From NCBI GenBank assembly GCA_009693345.1, contig SHXL01000008.1, forward strand, positions 1-28,000: a stretch of 28,000 bases of DNA, read 5' to 3'. This stretch comes from Betaproteobacteria bacterium (GTDB lineage: Bacteria; Pseudomonadota; Gammaproteobacteria; Burkholderiales; SG8-39). The position numbers and the translations under genes were made by a program. Position 1 is the stretch's first letter; the number at the start of each line of letters is the position of its first letter. A model generated the notes under the pieces. It was not told where the DNA came from. It was given only the letters and a program-made list of their open reading frames with translations, and did no database searches. Below, piece after piece: positions 7,006 through 14,368 of this stretch.

Positions 7006-7311
7006 ATGGCCAAGCTCTCAGTGAAGCTGCGTGACAAGTACCGCCGCCAGACGGTGGAGAAATTCAAGGCGAAGCGCGCCGCGCTGTTCGAGGTGATCCA
7101 CAACGCGAAAGCCTCCGATGAGGACCGCGATGCCGCGCGCGCCAAGCTGCAGCGGCTGCCGCGCGATTCTTCGCCGGTTCGACTGCGCAACCGTTGCGCC
7201 CTGACCGGGCGGCCGCGCGGCGTGTACCGGAAGTTCGGCCTCGGGCGCAGCAAGCTGCGCGAACTCGCGCTGCACGGCGAGGTGCCGGGCGTGATCAAGG
7301 CGAGCTGGTGA
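7006..7311 (+). CDS. rpsN: 30S ribosomal protein S14, long zinc-free form
   Basis: 101 aa, the long form typical of proteobacteria, without the CxxC pair found in the short zinc-binding S14. It shows RLRNRCALTGRPRGVYRKFG, the conserved rRNA-binding region, and ends in VPGVIKASW. S14 sits in the 30S head. It follows rplE by five bases and precedes rpsH within the spc block. The contrast with the zinc-type S4 further down in the same cluster is worth noting. Confidence 0.98.
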   Translation: MAKLSVKLRDKYRRQTVEKFKAKRAALFEVIHNAKASDEDRDAARAKLQRLPRDSSPVRLRNRCALTGRPRGVYRKFGLGRSKLRELALHGEVPGVIKASW

Positions 7312-7321
7312 GGAGTCCGCG

Positions 7322-7717
7322 ATGAGTATGAGCGATCCGATTGCAGACATGCTGACCCGTATCCGGAATGCCCAGTTGGTCGGGCACGTGGAGACGAGCA
7401 TGCCCAGCTCCAAACTTAAGATTTCCATCGCCCAGGTGCTTAAGGACGAGGGCTACGTCGAGGATTTCGCGGTGCGCGAAGACGGCCCCAGGAAGGTGCT
7501 GCGCATCGGCCTGAAGTACTACGCCGGCCGGCCGGTCATCGAGCGCCTGGAACGCATCTCCAAGCCGGGCCTGCGCGTCTACAAGGATCGCGACAGTCTG
7601 CCGCAGGTCATGAACGGGCTGGGCGTGGCGATCGTTTCGACGTCACGGGGCGTGATGACCGACCGCAAGGCGCGCGCCACCGGCGTCGGCGGTGAAGTCA
7701 TTTGCATCGTCGCGTAA
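7322..7717 (+). CDS. rpsH: 30S ribosomal protein S8
   Basis: 131 aa, normal. S8 binds the central domain of 16S rRNA and in E. coli represses the spc operon by binding the rplE start region. It begins MSMSDPIADMLTRIRNAQ, and the C-terminal STSRGVMTDRKARATGVGGE is the conserved rRNA-binding motif. GGAG precedes the ATG at 7322. A second ATG two codons on is possible, but the MSM start matches other proteobacteria. Confidence 0.98.
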   Translation: MSMSDPIADMLTRIRNAQLVGHVETSMPSSKLKISIAQVLKDEGYVEDFAVREDGPRKVLRIGLKYYAGRPVIERLERISKPGLRVYKDRDSLPQVMNGLGVAIVSTSRGVMTDRKARATGVGGEVICIVA

Positions 7718-7727
7718 GGAGCCGGCC

Positions 7728-8261
7728 ATGTCGCGCATTGCAAAGAATCCCATCCCGGTGCCCAAGGGCGTCGAGGTGAGCATCACGCCGGTGCAGATTT
7801 CCGTGAAAGGCCCCTTGGGCACCGTCGCGCGCCCGATGGATCCGAATGTCGGCGTCGAGAAAGACGGCGAAACGCTGAAGTGCAAGGCGCTGGGAAATTC
7901 AAACCACGCCAATGCGATGTCCGGCACGATGCGTGCGCTGGTGGCCAATATGGTTACCGGGGTAACGAAGGGCTTCGAGAAGAAGCTCTCGCTGGTGGGC
8001 GTCGGCTACCGGGCGCAGGCCCAGGGCGACAAGCTCAACCTGTCGCTCGGCTTTTCGCACCCGGTGGTGCAGCAGATGCCCAAGGGCATCAAGGTGGCGA
8101 CGCCGACGCAGACCGAAATCGTGGTCAGCGGCATCGACAAGCAGCTGGTCGGCCGGATCGCGGCCGAGATCCGCGACGTGAAGCCCCCCGAGCCCTACAA
8201 GGGCAAGGGCGTGCGTTACACGGGCGAGGCGATCGTGCTCAAAGAGACGAAGAAGAAGTGA
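7728..8261 (+). CDS. rplF: 50S ribosomal protein L6
   Basis: 177 aa from the ATG at 7728, the standard length; begins MSRIAKNPIPVPKGVEV. L6 lies near the sarcin-ricin loop. The C-terminal motif PPEPYKGKGVRYTGE is diagnostic. AAGGAG lies directly upstream (7716-7721), overlapping the region of the rpsH stop. An in-frame ATG at 7692 inside rpsH would add 12 unrelated residues and was rejected. Some alpha/beta wobble aside, the sequence is ordinary. Confidence 0.98.
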   Translation: MSRIAKNPIPVPKGVEVSITPVQISVKGPLGTVARPMDPNVGVEKDGETLKCKALGNSNHANAMSGTMRALVANMVTGVTKGFEKKLSLVGVGYRAQAQGDKLNLSLGFSHPVVQQMPKGIKVATPTQTEIVVSGIDKQLVGRIAAEIRDVKPPEPYKGKGVRYTGEAIVLKETKKK

Positions 8262-8280
8262 CGGCGGACGGAGAAAAGAC

Positions 8281-8637
8281 ATGAAGCAGAAGAATCCATC
8301 CCGCCTGCGCCGTGCGCGCCAGACGCGGCTCAAGATCCGGGAAATCGGTGCGGTTCGCCTCACGGTGCACCGCACCAACGTCCACATTTATGCGCAGATC
8401 ACTTCGCCCGGCGGCGACAAAGTGCTGGCGAGCGCCTCCAGCCTGGAGAAAGAGCTGCGCGCCAAGATGAAGAGCGGCAGCACGAGGAAGGCGGCCGAAG
8501 TCGTCGGCCAGCGCATCGCCGAGAAGGCGAAGGCGGCTGGCATCGAGAGCGTGGCTTTCGACCGCGCGGGCTACAGGTACCACGGGCGCGTGAAGGCGCT
8601 CGCCGAAGCGGCACGGGCCGGCGGACTTAAATTCTAA
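8281..8637 (+). CDS. rplR: 50S ribosomal protein L18
   Basis: 118 aa, usual for L18, which binds 5S rRNA together with L5 and L25. It starts MKQKNPSRLRRARQTRLKIR with the basic N-terminal tail and has VHRTNVHIYAQ and the C-terminal FDRAGYRYHGRVKALAEAAR signature. GGAG lies about eight bases upstream of the ATG. It follows rplF after 19 bases. Confidence 0.98.
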   Translation: MKQKNPSRLRRARQTRLKIREIGAVRLTVHRTNVHIYAQITSPGGDKVLASASSLEKELRAKMKSGSTRKAAEVVGQRIAEKAKAAGIESVAFDRAGYRYHGRVKALAEAARAGGLKF

Positions 8638-8647
8638 GGAATTCGCA

Positions 8648-9175
8648 ATGGCGAAAATGCAGGCAAGGCGGATGCAGCAGCAGGAAGAGCGCGGTGACGG
8701 GCTGCGCGAGAAAATGATTGCGGTCAACCGCGTCACCAAAGTGGTGAAAGGCGGCCGCGTGCTGGGCTTCGCCGCGCTCACCGTGGTCGGCGACGGCGAT
8801 GGCAGCATCGGCATGGGCAAGGGCAAAGCGCGCGAGGTTCCGGTCGCGGTGCAAAAAGCGATGGGGGAAGCCCGCCGCAAGATGTTCAAGGTGAAATTGA
8901 AGAGCGGCACGCTGCACCACACGGTCATCGGCCGCCACGGTTCGGCGAAGGTCCTGATGCAGCCGGCCTCCGAAGGTACCGGCATCATCGCCGGCGGCCC
9001 GATGCGCGCCGTGTTCGAGGTGATGGGCGTCACCAACGTGCTCGCCAAGTGCTTCGGCTCGACCAATCCGTACAACGTGGTGCGCGCGACGCTGCAGGGC
9101 CTGCAGGCAATGAACACGCCGGCCGAGATCGCCGCCAAGCGCGGCAAGAAGGTAGAGGAAATCCTTTCTTCCTAG
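8648..9175 (+). CDS. rpsE: 30S ribosomal protein S5
   Basis: 175 aa. S5 contributes to the mRNA entry tunnel and decoding fidelity. The protein shows the S5 double-stranded RNA-binding fold (VNRVTKVVKGGRVLGFAALT, about residues 27-46) and the C-terminal fold with GTGIIAGGPMRAVFEVMGV. The loop around VKGGR is where spectinomycin resistance changes are known; it looks wild type. AAGGA precedes the ATG at 8648. Confidence 0.98.
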   Translation: MAKMQARRMQQQEERGDGLREKMIAVNRVTKVVKGGRVLGFAALTVVGDGDGSIGMGKGKAREVPVAVQKAMGEARRKMFKVKLKSGTLHHTVIGRHGSAKVLMQPASEGTGIIAGGPMRAVFEVMGVTNVLAKCFGSTNPYNVVRATLQGLQAMNTPAEIAAKRGKKVEEILSS

Positions 9176-9182
9176 GAAAGCC

Positions 9183-9365
9183 ATGGCGGACAAGAAAATA
9201 AAAGTGAAGCTTGTCAAGAGCACCAACGGCTGCAAGACCGGGCACGTCGCGACGGTGCGCGGCCTGGGCTTGAGGCACCTGAACCACACGGTAGAACTCG
9301 TCGACACCCCCGAGGTGCGCGGCATGATCAACCGCGTGTCGTATCTCGTCAGGCTGGAGAGCTAG
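9183..9365 (+). CDS. rpmD: 50S ribosomal protein L30
   Basis: 60 aa, typical for L30, a small 50S protein absent from some lineages. It begins MADKKIKVKLVKSTNGCK and shows TVRGLGLRHLNHTVEL, the conserved core. It lies between rpsE and rplO as in other proteobacteria, with one base between its stop and the rplO start. Confidence 0.98.
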   Translation: MADKKIKVKLVKSTNGCKTGHVATVRGLGLRHLNHTVELVDTPEVRGMINRVSYLVRLES

Positions 9366-9366
9366 C

Positions 9367-9861
9367 ATGCGACTCAATGGACTGAAACCGGCGCCGGGCG
9401 CGCGGCAGGCGCGCCACCGCGTGGGCCGCGGCATGGGCTCGGGCTGGGGCAAGACTGCCGGCCTGGGACACAAAGGCCAGAAGGCCCGCGCGGGCGGCTT
9501 CCACAAGGTCGGCTTCGAAGGCGGCCAGATGCCGCTGCATCGCCGGCTGCCGAAGCGCGGCTTCGCTTCGCTCACGCGCAATGCGACCGCCGAGGTCAGG
9601 CTGTCGGACCTGGAAGGCATGAAAGCTACCGACATCGATTTCGCCGTGCTCCAGGCAGAGCGGATCGTCCCGCGCGAGGCCATCGCGGCGAAGGTGATCC
9701 TGTCCGGCAAGCTCTCGCGCAAGGTTTCGCTCAAGGGCGTGAAGGCGACCAGGGGCGCGCGCGCGGCGATCGAAGCTGCGGGCGGCAAGTATGAAGAGCC
9801 TGCGGCAGCTCCAGCACCGGTGAAAAAACTGGTGGCAAAAGAAAAGAAAGCAAAGGAATAA
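9367..9861 (+). CDS. rplO: 50S ribosomal protein L15 with Lys/Ala tail
   Basis: 164 aa, against 144 in E. coli. The N-terminal glycine-rich rRNA-threading segment is present (VGRGMGSGWGKTAGLGHKGQ), as is FEGGQMPLHRRLPKRGF. The L15 fold ends near residue 141 (AAIEAAGGKYE); after this a low-complexity tail of about 22 residues (PAAAPAPVKKLVAKEKKAKE) follows. L15 is a late-assembly protein linking many 23S domains. The gene runs into secY after six bases. Confidence 0.97.
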   Translation: MRLNGLKPAPGARQARHRVGRGMGSGWGKTAGLGHKGQKARAGGFHKVGFEGGQMPLHRRLPKRGFASLTRNATAEVRLSDLEGMKATDIDFAVLQAERIVPREAIAAKVILSGKLSRKVSLKGVKATRGARAAIEAAGGKYEEPAAAPAPVKKLVAKEKKAKE

Positions 9862-9867
9862 GCCCGC

Positions 9868-11190
9868 TTGGCAACCGCACTTCCCGGCGCAGGCAAGACC
9901 GCCCGTTACGGCGACCTGAAGAAGCGGCTGCTGTTTCTTCTCGGGGCGCTGTTCGTGTTCCGCATCGGGGCGCATATCCCGGTGCCGGGCATCGACCCGA
10001 ACGTGCTGGCGGAACTGTTCAAGGGGCAGCAGGGCGGCATCCTGGGGATGTTCAACATGTTCTCCGGCGGAGCGCTGTCGCGATTCACCATCTTCGCGCT
10101 GGGGATCATGCCCTACATCTCGGCCTCGATCATCATGCAGCTGATGACTGCGGTCAATCCGCAGCTCGAGCAACTGCGCAAGGAAGGCGAAACCGGCCGG
10201 CGCAAGATCACACAGTACACGCGCTACGGCACCGTGGCGCTGGCCCTGTTCCAGGCGACCGGGATCTCGATCGCGCTCGAATCGCAGGCCAACCTGGTGC
10301 TCGATCCAGGATTGATGTTCCGCATCACGACGGTGACCACCCTGGTGACCGGCACGATGTTCCTGATGTGGCTGGGCGAGCAGATCACGGAGCGCGGCCT
10401 GGGCAACGGCATCTCGATCATCATTTTTGCGGGCATCGCCGCGGGCTTGCCGAACGCGATCGCCGGCACCCTGGAGCTGGTGCGCACCGGCGCGATGCAC
10501 CCGCTGACGGCGCTGCTGATCTCGGTGTCGGTCGCCGCGATCACCGCGTTCGTGTGCTTCGTCGAGCGCGGGCAGCGGAAGATCCTGGTGAATTACGCCA
10601 AGCGCCAGGTCGGCAACCGCGTCTACGGCGGGCAGAGTTCGCACCTGCCGTTCAAACTCAATATGGCGGGCGTGATCCCGCCGATTTTCGCGTCCTCGCT
10701 GATCCTGTTTCCGGCGACGCTGCTCAGTTGGTTCGGCTCGGCCGAGGGCTTCATCTGGCTGCGCGACCTCGCCGGCAGCTTGTCGCCCGGACAGCCGGTT
10801 TATGTGATGCTGTACGGCGCCCTGATCGTGTTTTTCTGCTTCTTCTATACGGCGTTGCAGTACAACCCGAAGGAGACCGCGGACAACCTGAAGAAGTCGG
10901 GCGCATTCGTCCCCGGCATCCGTCCCGGCGAGCAGACCGCGCGCTACCTGGAAAAGATACTCACCCGGCTGACCCTCGCCGGCGCGGTCTACGTGACGCT
11001 GGTCTGCCTGCTGCCGGAGTTCCTCATCCTGCGCTGGAACGTGCCGTTCTATTTTGGCGGCACGTCGCTGCTCATCATCGTCGTGGTGACGATGGATTTC
11101 ATGGCCCAGGTGCAGGCTTACGTGATGACTCACCAGTACGAAAGCCTGCTGAAAAAGGCCAGCTTCAAGGGCGGCCTGCCGGCGCGATAG
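9868..11190 (+). CDS. secY: Protein translocase subunit SecY
   Basis: 440 aa channel subunit of SecYEG, which moves unfolded proteins across or into the inner membrane. The family landmarks are clear: GAHIPVPGIDPN in the plug region, MFSGGALSRFTIFALGIMPY, EQITERGLGNGIS, and the cytoplasmic loops with YNPKETADNLKKSGAF and GIRPGEQTA. About ten hydrophobic segments are visible. The start is TTG at 9868 (ATALPGAGKTARYGDLKKR follows the initiator); AAGGAATAA lies upstream at the end of rplO. No ATG or GTG fits the usual SecY N-terminus, so the rare start looks real. infA does not follow. Confidence 0.97.
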   Translation: MATALPGAGKTARYGDLKKRLLFLLGALFVFRIGAHIPVPGIDPNVLAELFKGQQGGILGMFNMFSGGALSRFTIFALGIMPYISASIIMQLMTAVNPQLEQLRKEGETGRRKITQYTRYGTVALALFQATGISIALESQANLVLDPGLMFRITTVTTLVTGTMFLMWLGEQITERGLGNGISIIIFAGIAAGLPNAIAGTLELVRTGAMHPLTALLISVSVAAITAFVCFVERGQRKILVNYAKRQVGNRVYGGQSSHLPFKLNMAGVIPPIFASSLILFPATLLSWFGSAEGFIWLRDLAGSLSPGQPVYVMLYGALIVFFCFFYTALQYNPKETADNLKKSGAFVPGIRPGEQTARYLEKILTRLTLAGAVYVTLVCLLPEFLILRWNVPFYFGGTSLLIIVVVTMDFMAQVQAYVMTHQYESLLKKASFKGGLPAR

Positions 11191-11208
11191 AGAAAAGGAA
11201 AACGACTC

Positions 11209-11322
11209 ATGAAAGTCATGGCTTCAGTGAAGAAGATCTGCCGCAAGTGCAAGATCGTGCGGCGCAAGCGGGTGGTCCGGGTGATCTGCACGGATCCACG
11301 CCACAAACAACGTCAAGGATGA
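11209..11322 (+). CDS. rpmJ: 50S ribosomal protein L36
   Basis: 37 aa, read directly as MKVMASVKKICRKCK... ending DPRHKQRQG. It is a zinc-ribbon protein with the ligands C11, C14, C27 and H32 all present, so this is the C+ zinc form. AAAAGGAA lies about ten bases ahead of the ATG. The MKVMASVK start is typical of betaproteobacterial L36. It follows secY by 18 bases, without the infA gene commonly found at this place. Its stop codon lies inside the 5' arm of a terminator-like hairpin. Confidence 0.97.
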   Translation: MKVMASVKKICRKCKIVRRKRVVRVICTDPRHKQRQG

Positions 11323-11350
11323 CGTGCAGGCATGAAATGCGCGTCATTTT
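11319..11350 (+). terminator. Terminator-like hairpin at the end of rpmJ
   Basis: ATGACGTGCA (11319-11328) pairs with TGCGCGTCAT (11338-11347) in a 10-bp stem with one T-G wobble and a 9-base loop, directly followed by TTT, giving TTTT with the last stem base. It overlaps the rpmJ stop codon (11320-11322) and lies just ahead of a strong promoter. This is the best terminator candidate in the ribosomal cluster; the short T-run suggests partial rather than full termination. Confidence 0.55.
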
Positions 11351-11353
11351 CAG

Positions 11354-11383
11354 TTGATAAGACCTTGAAGAAATTGATATAAT
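11354..11383 (+). promoter_or_regulatory. Promoter of the alpha operon (rpsM-rpoA-rplQ)
   Basis: TTGATA (11354-11359) and a perfect TATAAT (11378-11383) are 18 bases apart. This is the closest match to a sigma-70 promoter in the window and stands in an A/T-rich patch within high-GC DNA. The start point should be near 11390, leaving a leader of about 20 bases before rpsM with GGAAAG as ribosome binding site. The leader is too short for an E. coli-type S4 pseudoknot upstream of rpsM. Confidence 0.8.
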
Positions 11384-11409
11384 CTCAGGTTCCCCGGAAA
11401 GAACACGTT

Positions 11410-11790
11410 ATGGCCCGTATAGCAGGCATCAACATTCCGAACCACCAACACGCCGGCATCGCGCTGACCGCGATCTATGGCGTCGGCCGCTCGCGCGCGG
11501 GCGCGATCTGCGCGGCTTCCGGCATCGAGCCGACGCGCAAGATCAAGGACCTGACCGACGCCGAAATGGACCGGTTGCGCGAGAGCATCACGCGCCTGAC
11601 GGTCGAGGGCGACCTGCGCCGCGAAGTCCAGATGTCGGTCAAGCGCTTGATTGATCTCGGCTGCTACCGCGGCTCGCGCCATCGCAAGGGGTTGCCGGTG
11701 CGTGGCCAGCGCACGAAAACCAATGCCCGCACGCGCAAGGGCCCGCGCAAGGCCGCGATCAAGCAGAACGCGCCAGCCGGCAAGATCTAA
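11410..11790 (+). CDS. rpsM: 30S ribosomal protein S13
   Basis: 126 aa. S13 is in the 30S head and contacts the P-site tRNA and the 50S subunit. It begins MARIAGINIPNHQHAGIALT, has the helix-hairpin-helix core and the C-terminal GLPVRGQRTKTNARTRKGPR basic tail. GGAAAG is eight bases upstream of the ATG at 11410. It is the first gene of the alpha block, directly after the promoter at 11354-11383. Confidence 0.98.
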   Translation: MARIAGINIPNHQHAGIALTAIYGVGRSRAGAICAASGIEPTRKIKDLTDAEMDRLRESITRLTVEGDLRREVQMSVKRLIDLGCYRGSRHRKGLPVRGQRTKTNARTRKGPRKAAIKQNAPAGKI

Positions 11791-11816
11791 CCGCCTAGAC
11801 CAATCGGAACCAGCAC

Positions 11817-12242
11817 ATGGCAAGCAAAGCGACACCGTCCGGACAACAACTGCAGCAGACCGCTTCGGCGCGCGCCCGCAAGAAGGTGAAGAAGAACGTC
11901 GCCGAGGGCATCGCCCACGTGCACGCGTCGTTCAACAACACCATCGTCACTATCACCGACCGCCAGGGCAATACGCTGTCCTGGGCAACCTCGGGCAACG
12001 CCGGCTTCAAGGGCTCGCGCAAGTCGACGCCCTTCGCCGCGCAGATGGCCGCCGAGCGCGCCGGCCGCGCCGCGCAGGAATGCGGTGTCAAGAACATCGA
12101 GGTCCGTATCAAGGGGCCGGGACCGGGTCGCGAATCTGCGGTGCGCGCGCTGAACGCGCTTGGCCTGAAGATCGGCTCGATCGCCGATGTCACCCCCGTG
12201 CCGCATAACGGCTGCCGCGCCCCGAAGCGCCGGCGGGTTTAA
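11817..12242 (+). CDS. rpsK: 30S ribosomal protein S11
   Basis: 141 aa, slightly longer than the 129 of E. coli because of a 12-residue N-terminal addition (MASKATPSGQQL). S11 sits on the platform near the mRNA exit. HVHASFNNTIVTITDRQGNT, the STPFAAQMAAE segment and the C-terminal DVTPVPHNGCRAPKRRRV are diagnostic. The asparagine-glycine in HNGCR is the place where isoaspartate forms in E. coli S11. Confidence 0.98.
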   Translation: MASKATPSGQQLQQTASARARKKVKKNVAEGIAHVHASFNNTIVTITDRQGNTLSWATSGNAGFKGSRKSTPFAAQMAAERAGRAAQECGVKNIEVRIKGPGPGRESAVRALNALGLKIGSIADVTPVPHNGCRAPKRRRV

Positions 12243-12251
12243 GGAGAACGC

Positions 12252-12881
12252 ATGGCCAGAAATCTCGACGCGAAGTGCCGTCAATGCCGCAGGGAGGGCG
12301 AGAAGCTCTTCCTCAAGGGCGAGAAGTGCTTCACCGCCAAATGCGCCATCGAGCGGCGCAGCTACGCGCCCGGCCAGCACGGCCAGAAGAGCGGCGCGCG
12401 CCTGTCGGATTACGGCAAGCAGCTGCGCGAGAAGCAGAAGACGCGCCGCATCTACGGCGTGCTCGAGCGCCAGTTCCGCAAGACCTACGCCGAGGCGTCG
12501 CGCTCCAAGGGCGTCACCGGCGAGCGCCTGCTGCAGCTCCTCGAATCGCGCCTCGACAACGTCGCCTACCGCATGGGTTTCGGCGCTTCGCGCAGCGAAG
12601 CGCGCCAGGTGGTGCGCCACAACGGCGTCCTCGTGAACGGCAAGCGGGTGAACATCCCGTCCTACGAAGTCAGCCCCGGCGACGTGGTCGAAGTCGCCGA
12701 CAAGTCGAAGGCGCAGCTCCGCATCAAGGCGTCGGCCGAGGCGGCCGAGTCGCGCGGCATTCCCGAGTGGATCGAGGTGGACGCCAAGGCGCTGAAGGGG
12801 AAGTTCAAGTCGCTTCCCGCGCGCGCCGACATGTCCTCCACGATAAACGAGAGCCTGATCATCGAACTGTACTCGAAGTAA
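12252..12881 (+). CDS. rpsD: 30S ribosomal protein S4, zinc-binding (C+) form
   Basis: 209 aa primary 16S rRNA binder. The S4 RNA-binding domain (LESRLDNVAYRMGFG, RQVVRHNGVLVNGKRVNIPS) and the C-terminus NESLIIELYSK are like those of beta- and gammaproteobacteria. The N-terminus, however, has cysteines at 9, 12, 26 and 31 (AKCRQCRREGEKLFLKGEKC, then FTAKC). These are the same positions as the zinc ligands of Thermus thermophilus S4. E. coli and the betaproteobacterial S4 proteins I know lack this set. It may be an ancestral trait kept or a replaced N-terminal segment. GGAG precedes the ATG at 12252. Confidence 0.97.
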   Translation: MARNLDAKCRQCRREGEKLFLKGEKCFTAKCAIERRSYAPGQHGQKSGARLSDYGKQLREKQKTRRIYGVLERQFRKTYAEASRSKGVTGERLLQLLESRLDNVAYRMGFGASRSEARQVVRHNGVLVNGKRVNIPSYEVSPGDVVEVADKSKAQLRIKASAEAAESRGIPEWIEVDAKALKGKFKSLPARADMSSTINESLIIELYSK

Positions 12882-12895
12882 CAAGGTAAACCCCC

Positions 12896-13879
12896 ATGCC
12901 CCAGACCGGATTACTGAAACCGCGCATCGTCGATGTGCAAAACCTGTCCCCATCGCACGCCAAAGTGACGATGGAGCCCTTCGAGCGCGGCTACGGCCAC
13001 ACGCTGGGCAACGCCCTGCGCCGCGTGCTGCTGTCCTCGATGCCAGGTTACGCGCCGACGGAGGTGCAGATCGCGGGCGTGGTGCACGAGTACTCGACGC
13101 TGGATGGCGTGCGCGAAGACATCGTCGACATCCTGCTCAACCTGAAGGACGTGGTGTTTCGCCTGCATAACCGCAGTGAAGCGATCCTCACGCTGAAGAA
13201 AAAGGGCGAGGGCCCGGTCACGGCGGGCGACATTGAGGCTTCGCACGACGTCGAGGTGGTGAATCCCGGCCACGTGATCGCCAATCTCTCCGCCGGCGGC
13301 AAGATCGAGCTGCAGCTCAAGGTCGAAGGGGGCCGCGGCTACCTGCCGGGCAACATGCGCTACCTGCCGGAAGAGACCAAGGGCATCGGCCGCATCGTGC
13401 TTGACGCCTCGTTCAGCCCGGTCAGACGCGTTTCCTACCTTGTCGATTCCGCCCGCGTCGAGCAGCGCACCGACCTGGACAAGCTGATCCTCGACATCGA
13501 GACCAATGGCGCCATCGAACCCGAGGAAGCGGTGCGCTATGCGGCCCGCATCCTGGTCGACCAGCTGTCGGTGTTCGCGCAGCTCGAAGGTACGGCCCTG
13601 CCGACCGAGGAAAAGAAGGCGGTTGCGATCGACCCGATCCTGCTGCGCCCGGTGGACGACCTGGAGCTCACCGTGCGTTCGGCGAACTGCCTCAAGGCCG
13701 AGAACATCTATTACATCGGCGACCTGATCCAGCGCACCGAGACCGAGCTGCTGAAGACCCCGAACCTCGGGCGCAAGTCGCTCAACGAAATCAAGGAAGT
13801 GCTCGCCTCGCGGGGGCTGACGCTGGGCATGAAGCTGGAGAACTGGCCGCCAGCCGGGCTCGAGCACCACAGGACGTAA
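12896..13879 (+). CDS. rpoA: DNA-directed RNA polymerase subunit alpha
   Basis: 327 aa. The N-terminal assembly domain has GYGHTLGNALRRVLLSSMPG (about 32-51). The C-terminal domain (about 249-318) carries RSANCLKAENIYYIGDL; R261 corresponds to Arg265 of E. coli, the main UP-element contact, and GRKSLNEIKE follows. Alpha nucleates core RNA polymerase assembly and is the target of many activators. It lies between rpsD and rplQ, as in nearly all bacteria. Translation starts at ATG 12896, 14 bases after the rpsD stop. Confidence 0.99.
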   Translation: MPQTGLLKPRIVDVQNLSPSHAKVTMEPFERGYGHTLGNALRRVLLSSMPGYAPTEVQIAGVVHEYSTLDGVREDIVDILLNLKDVVFRLHNRSEAILTLKKKGEGPVTAGDIEASHDVEVVNPGHVIANLSAGGKIELQLKVEGGRGYLPGNMRYLPEETKGIGRIVLDASFSPVRRVSYLVDSARVEQRTDLDKLILDIETNGAIEPEEAVRYAARILVDQLSVFAQLEGTALPTEEKKAVAIDPILLRPVDDLELTVRSANCLKAENIYYIGDLIQRTETELLKTPNLGRKSLNEIKEVLASRGLTLGMKLENWPPAGLEHHRT

Positions 13880-13904
13880 AGAGAGAACAGAACAGGAAAG
13901 CGCC

Positions 13905-14327
13905 ATGCGGCACGGTCACGGACTCCGAAAGTTAAATAGAACGACAAGCCACCGGCTCGCCATGTTCCGCAACATGGCGAATGCCTTGCTGACGCACGAG
14001 GAGATCACGACCACGCTGCCGAAGGCGAAGGAACTGCGCCGCGTCGTCGAGCCGATGATTACCATGGGCAAGAAGCCCAGCCTCGCCAACCGGCGCCTAG
14101 CCTACAACCGGCTGCGCGACCGCGACACGGTGTCGAAGCTATTCACCGTGCTCGGGCCGCGCTACGTCAAAAGGAACGGCGGCTACCTGCGCATCCTCAA
14201 GAACGGCTTTCGCAAGGGCGACAACGCCCCGATGGCGCTGATGAGCCTGATGGACCGCCCCGACCTCGCGGCCGGGCAAGGCGAAGAAAAGAAAAGCGAC
14301 AAGAAGGTAGCGGCCAAGGCCGCCTGA
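13905..14327 (+). CDS. rplQ: 50S ribosomal protein L17
   Basis: 140 aa, about 13 longer than E. coli L17. It starts MRHGHGLRKLNRTTSHRLAM and has EEITTTLPKAKELRRVVEP, both diagnostic. The last 17 residues or so (GQGEEKKSDKKVAAKAA) form a lysine/alanine-rich tail like those on S3, L5 and L15 in this cluster. AGGAAAG precedes the ATG at 13905. It is the last gene of the ribosomal cluster. Confidence 0.98.
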   Translation: MRHGHGLRKLNRTTSHRLAMFRNMANALLTHEEITTTLPKAKELRRVVEPMITMGKKPSLANRRLAYNRLRDRDTVSKLFTVLGPRYVKRNGGYLRILKNGFRKGDNAPMALMSLMDRPDLAAGQGEEKKSDKKVAAKAA

Positions 14328-14339
14328 GGCCGGCGGGTC

Positions 14340-14363
14340 GCGCAGTTTCCTTGCGCAGTTTTC
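14340..14363 (+). terminator. Weak possible terminator after rplQ
   Basis: GCGCA (14340-14344) can pair with TGCGC (14352-14356), a 5-bp stem with a 7-base loop, followed by AGTTTT. It lies 12 bases after the rplQ stop and just before the next gene. The stem is short and the T-run does not follow directly, so the call is tentative. It may be simply chance in high-GC DNA. Confidence 0.25.
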
Positions 14364-14368
14364 CCATC

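Noticed and set aside
9349..11133. 594-codon open frame on the minus strand
   Set aside because: It lies wholly opposite rplO and secY, has a His/Arg/Gln-rich composition typical of high-GC antisense frames, and shows no family features.
11384..11409. S4-type regulatory pseudoknot ahead of rpsM
   Set aside because: Only about 20 bases lie between the predicted start point and the ATG; too short for the known structure, and no pairing was found.
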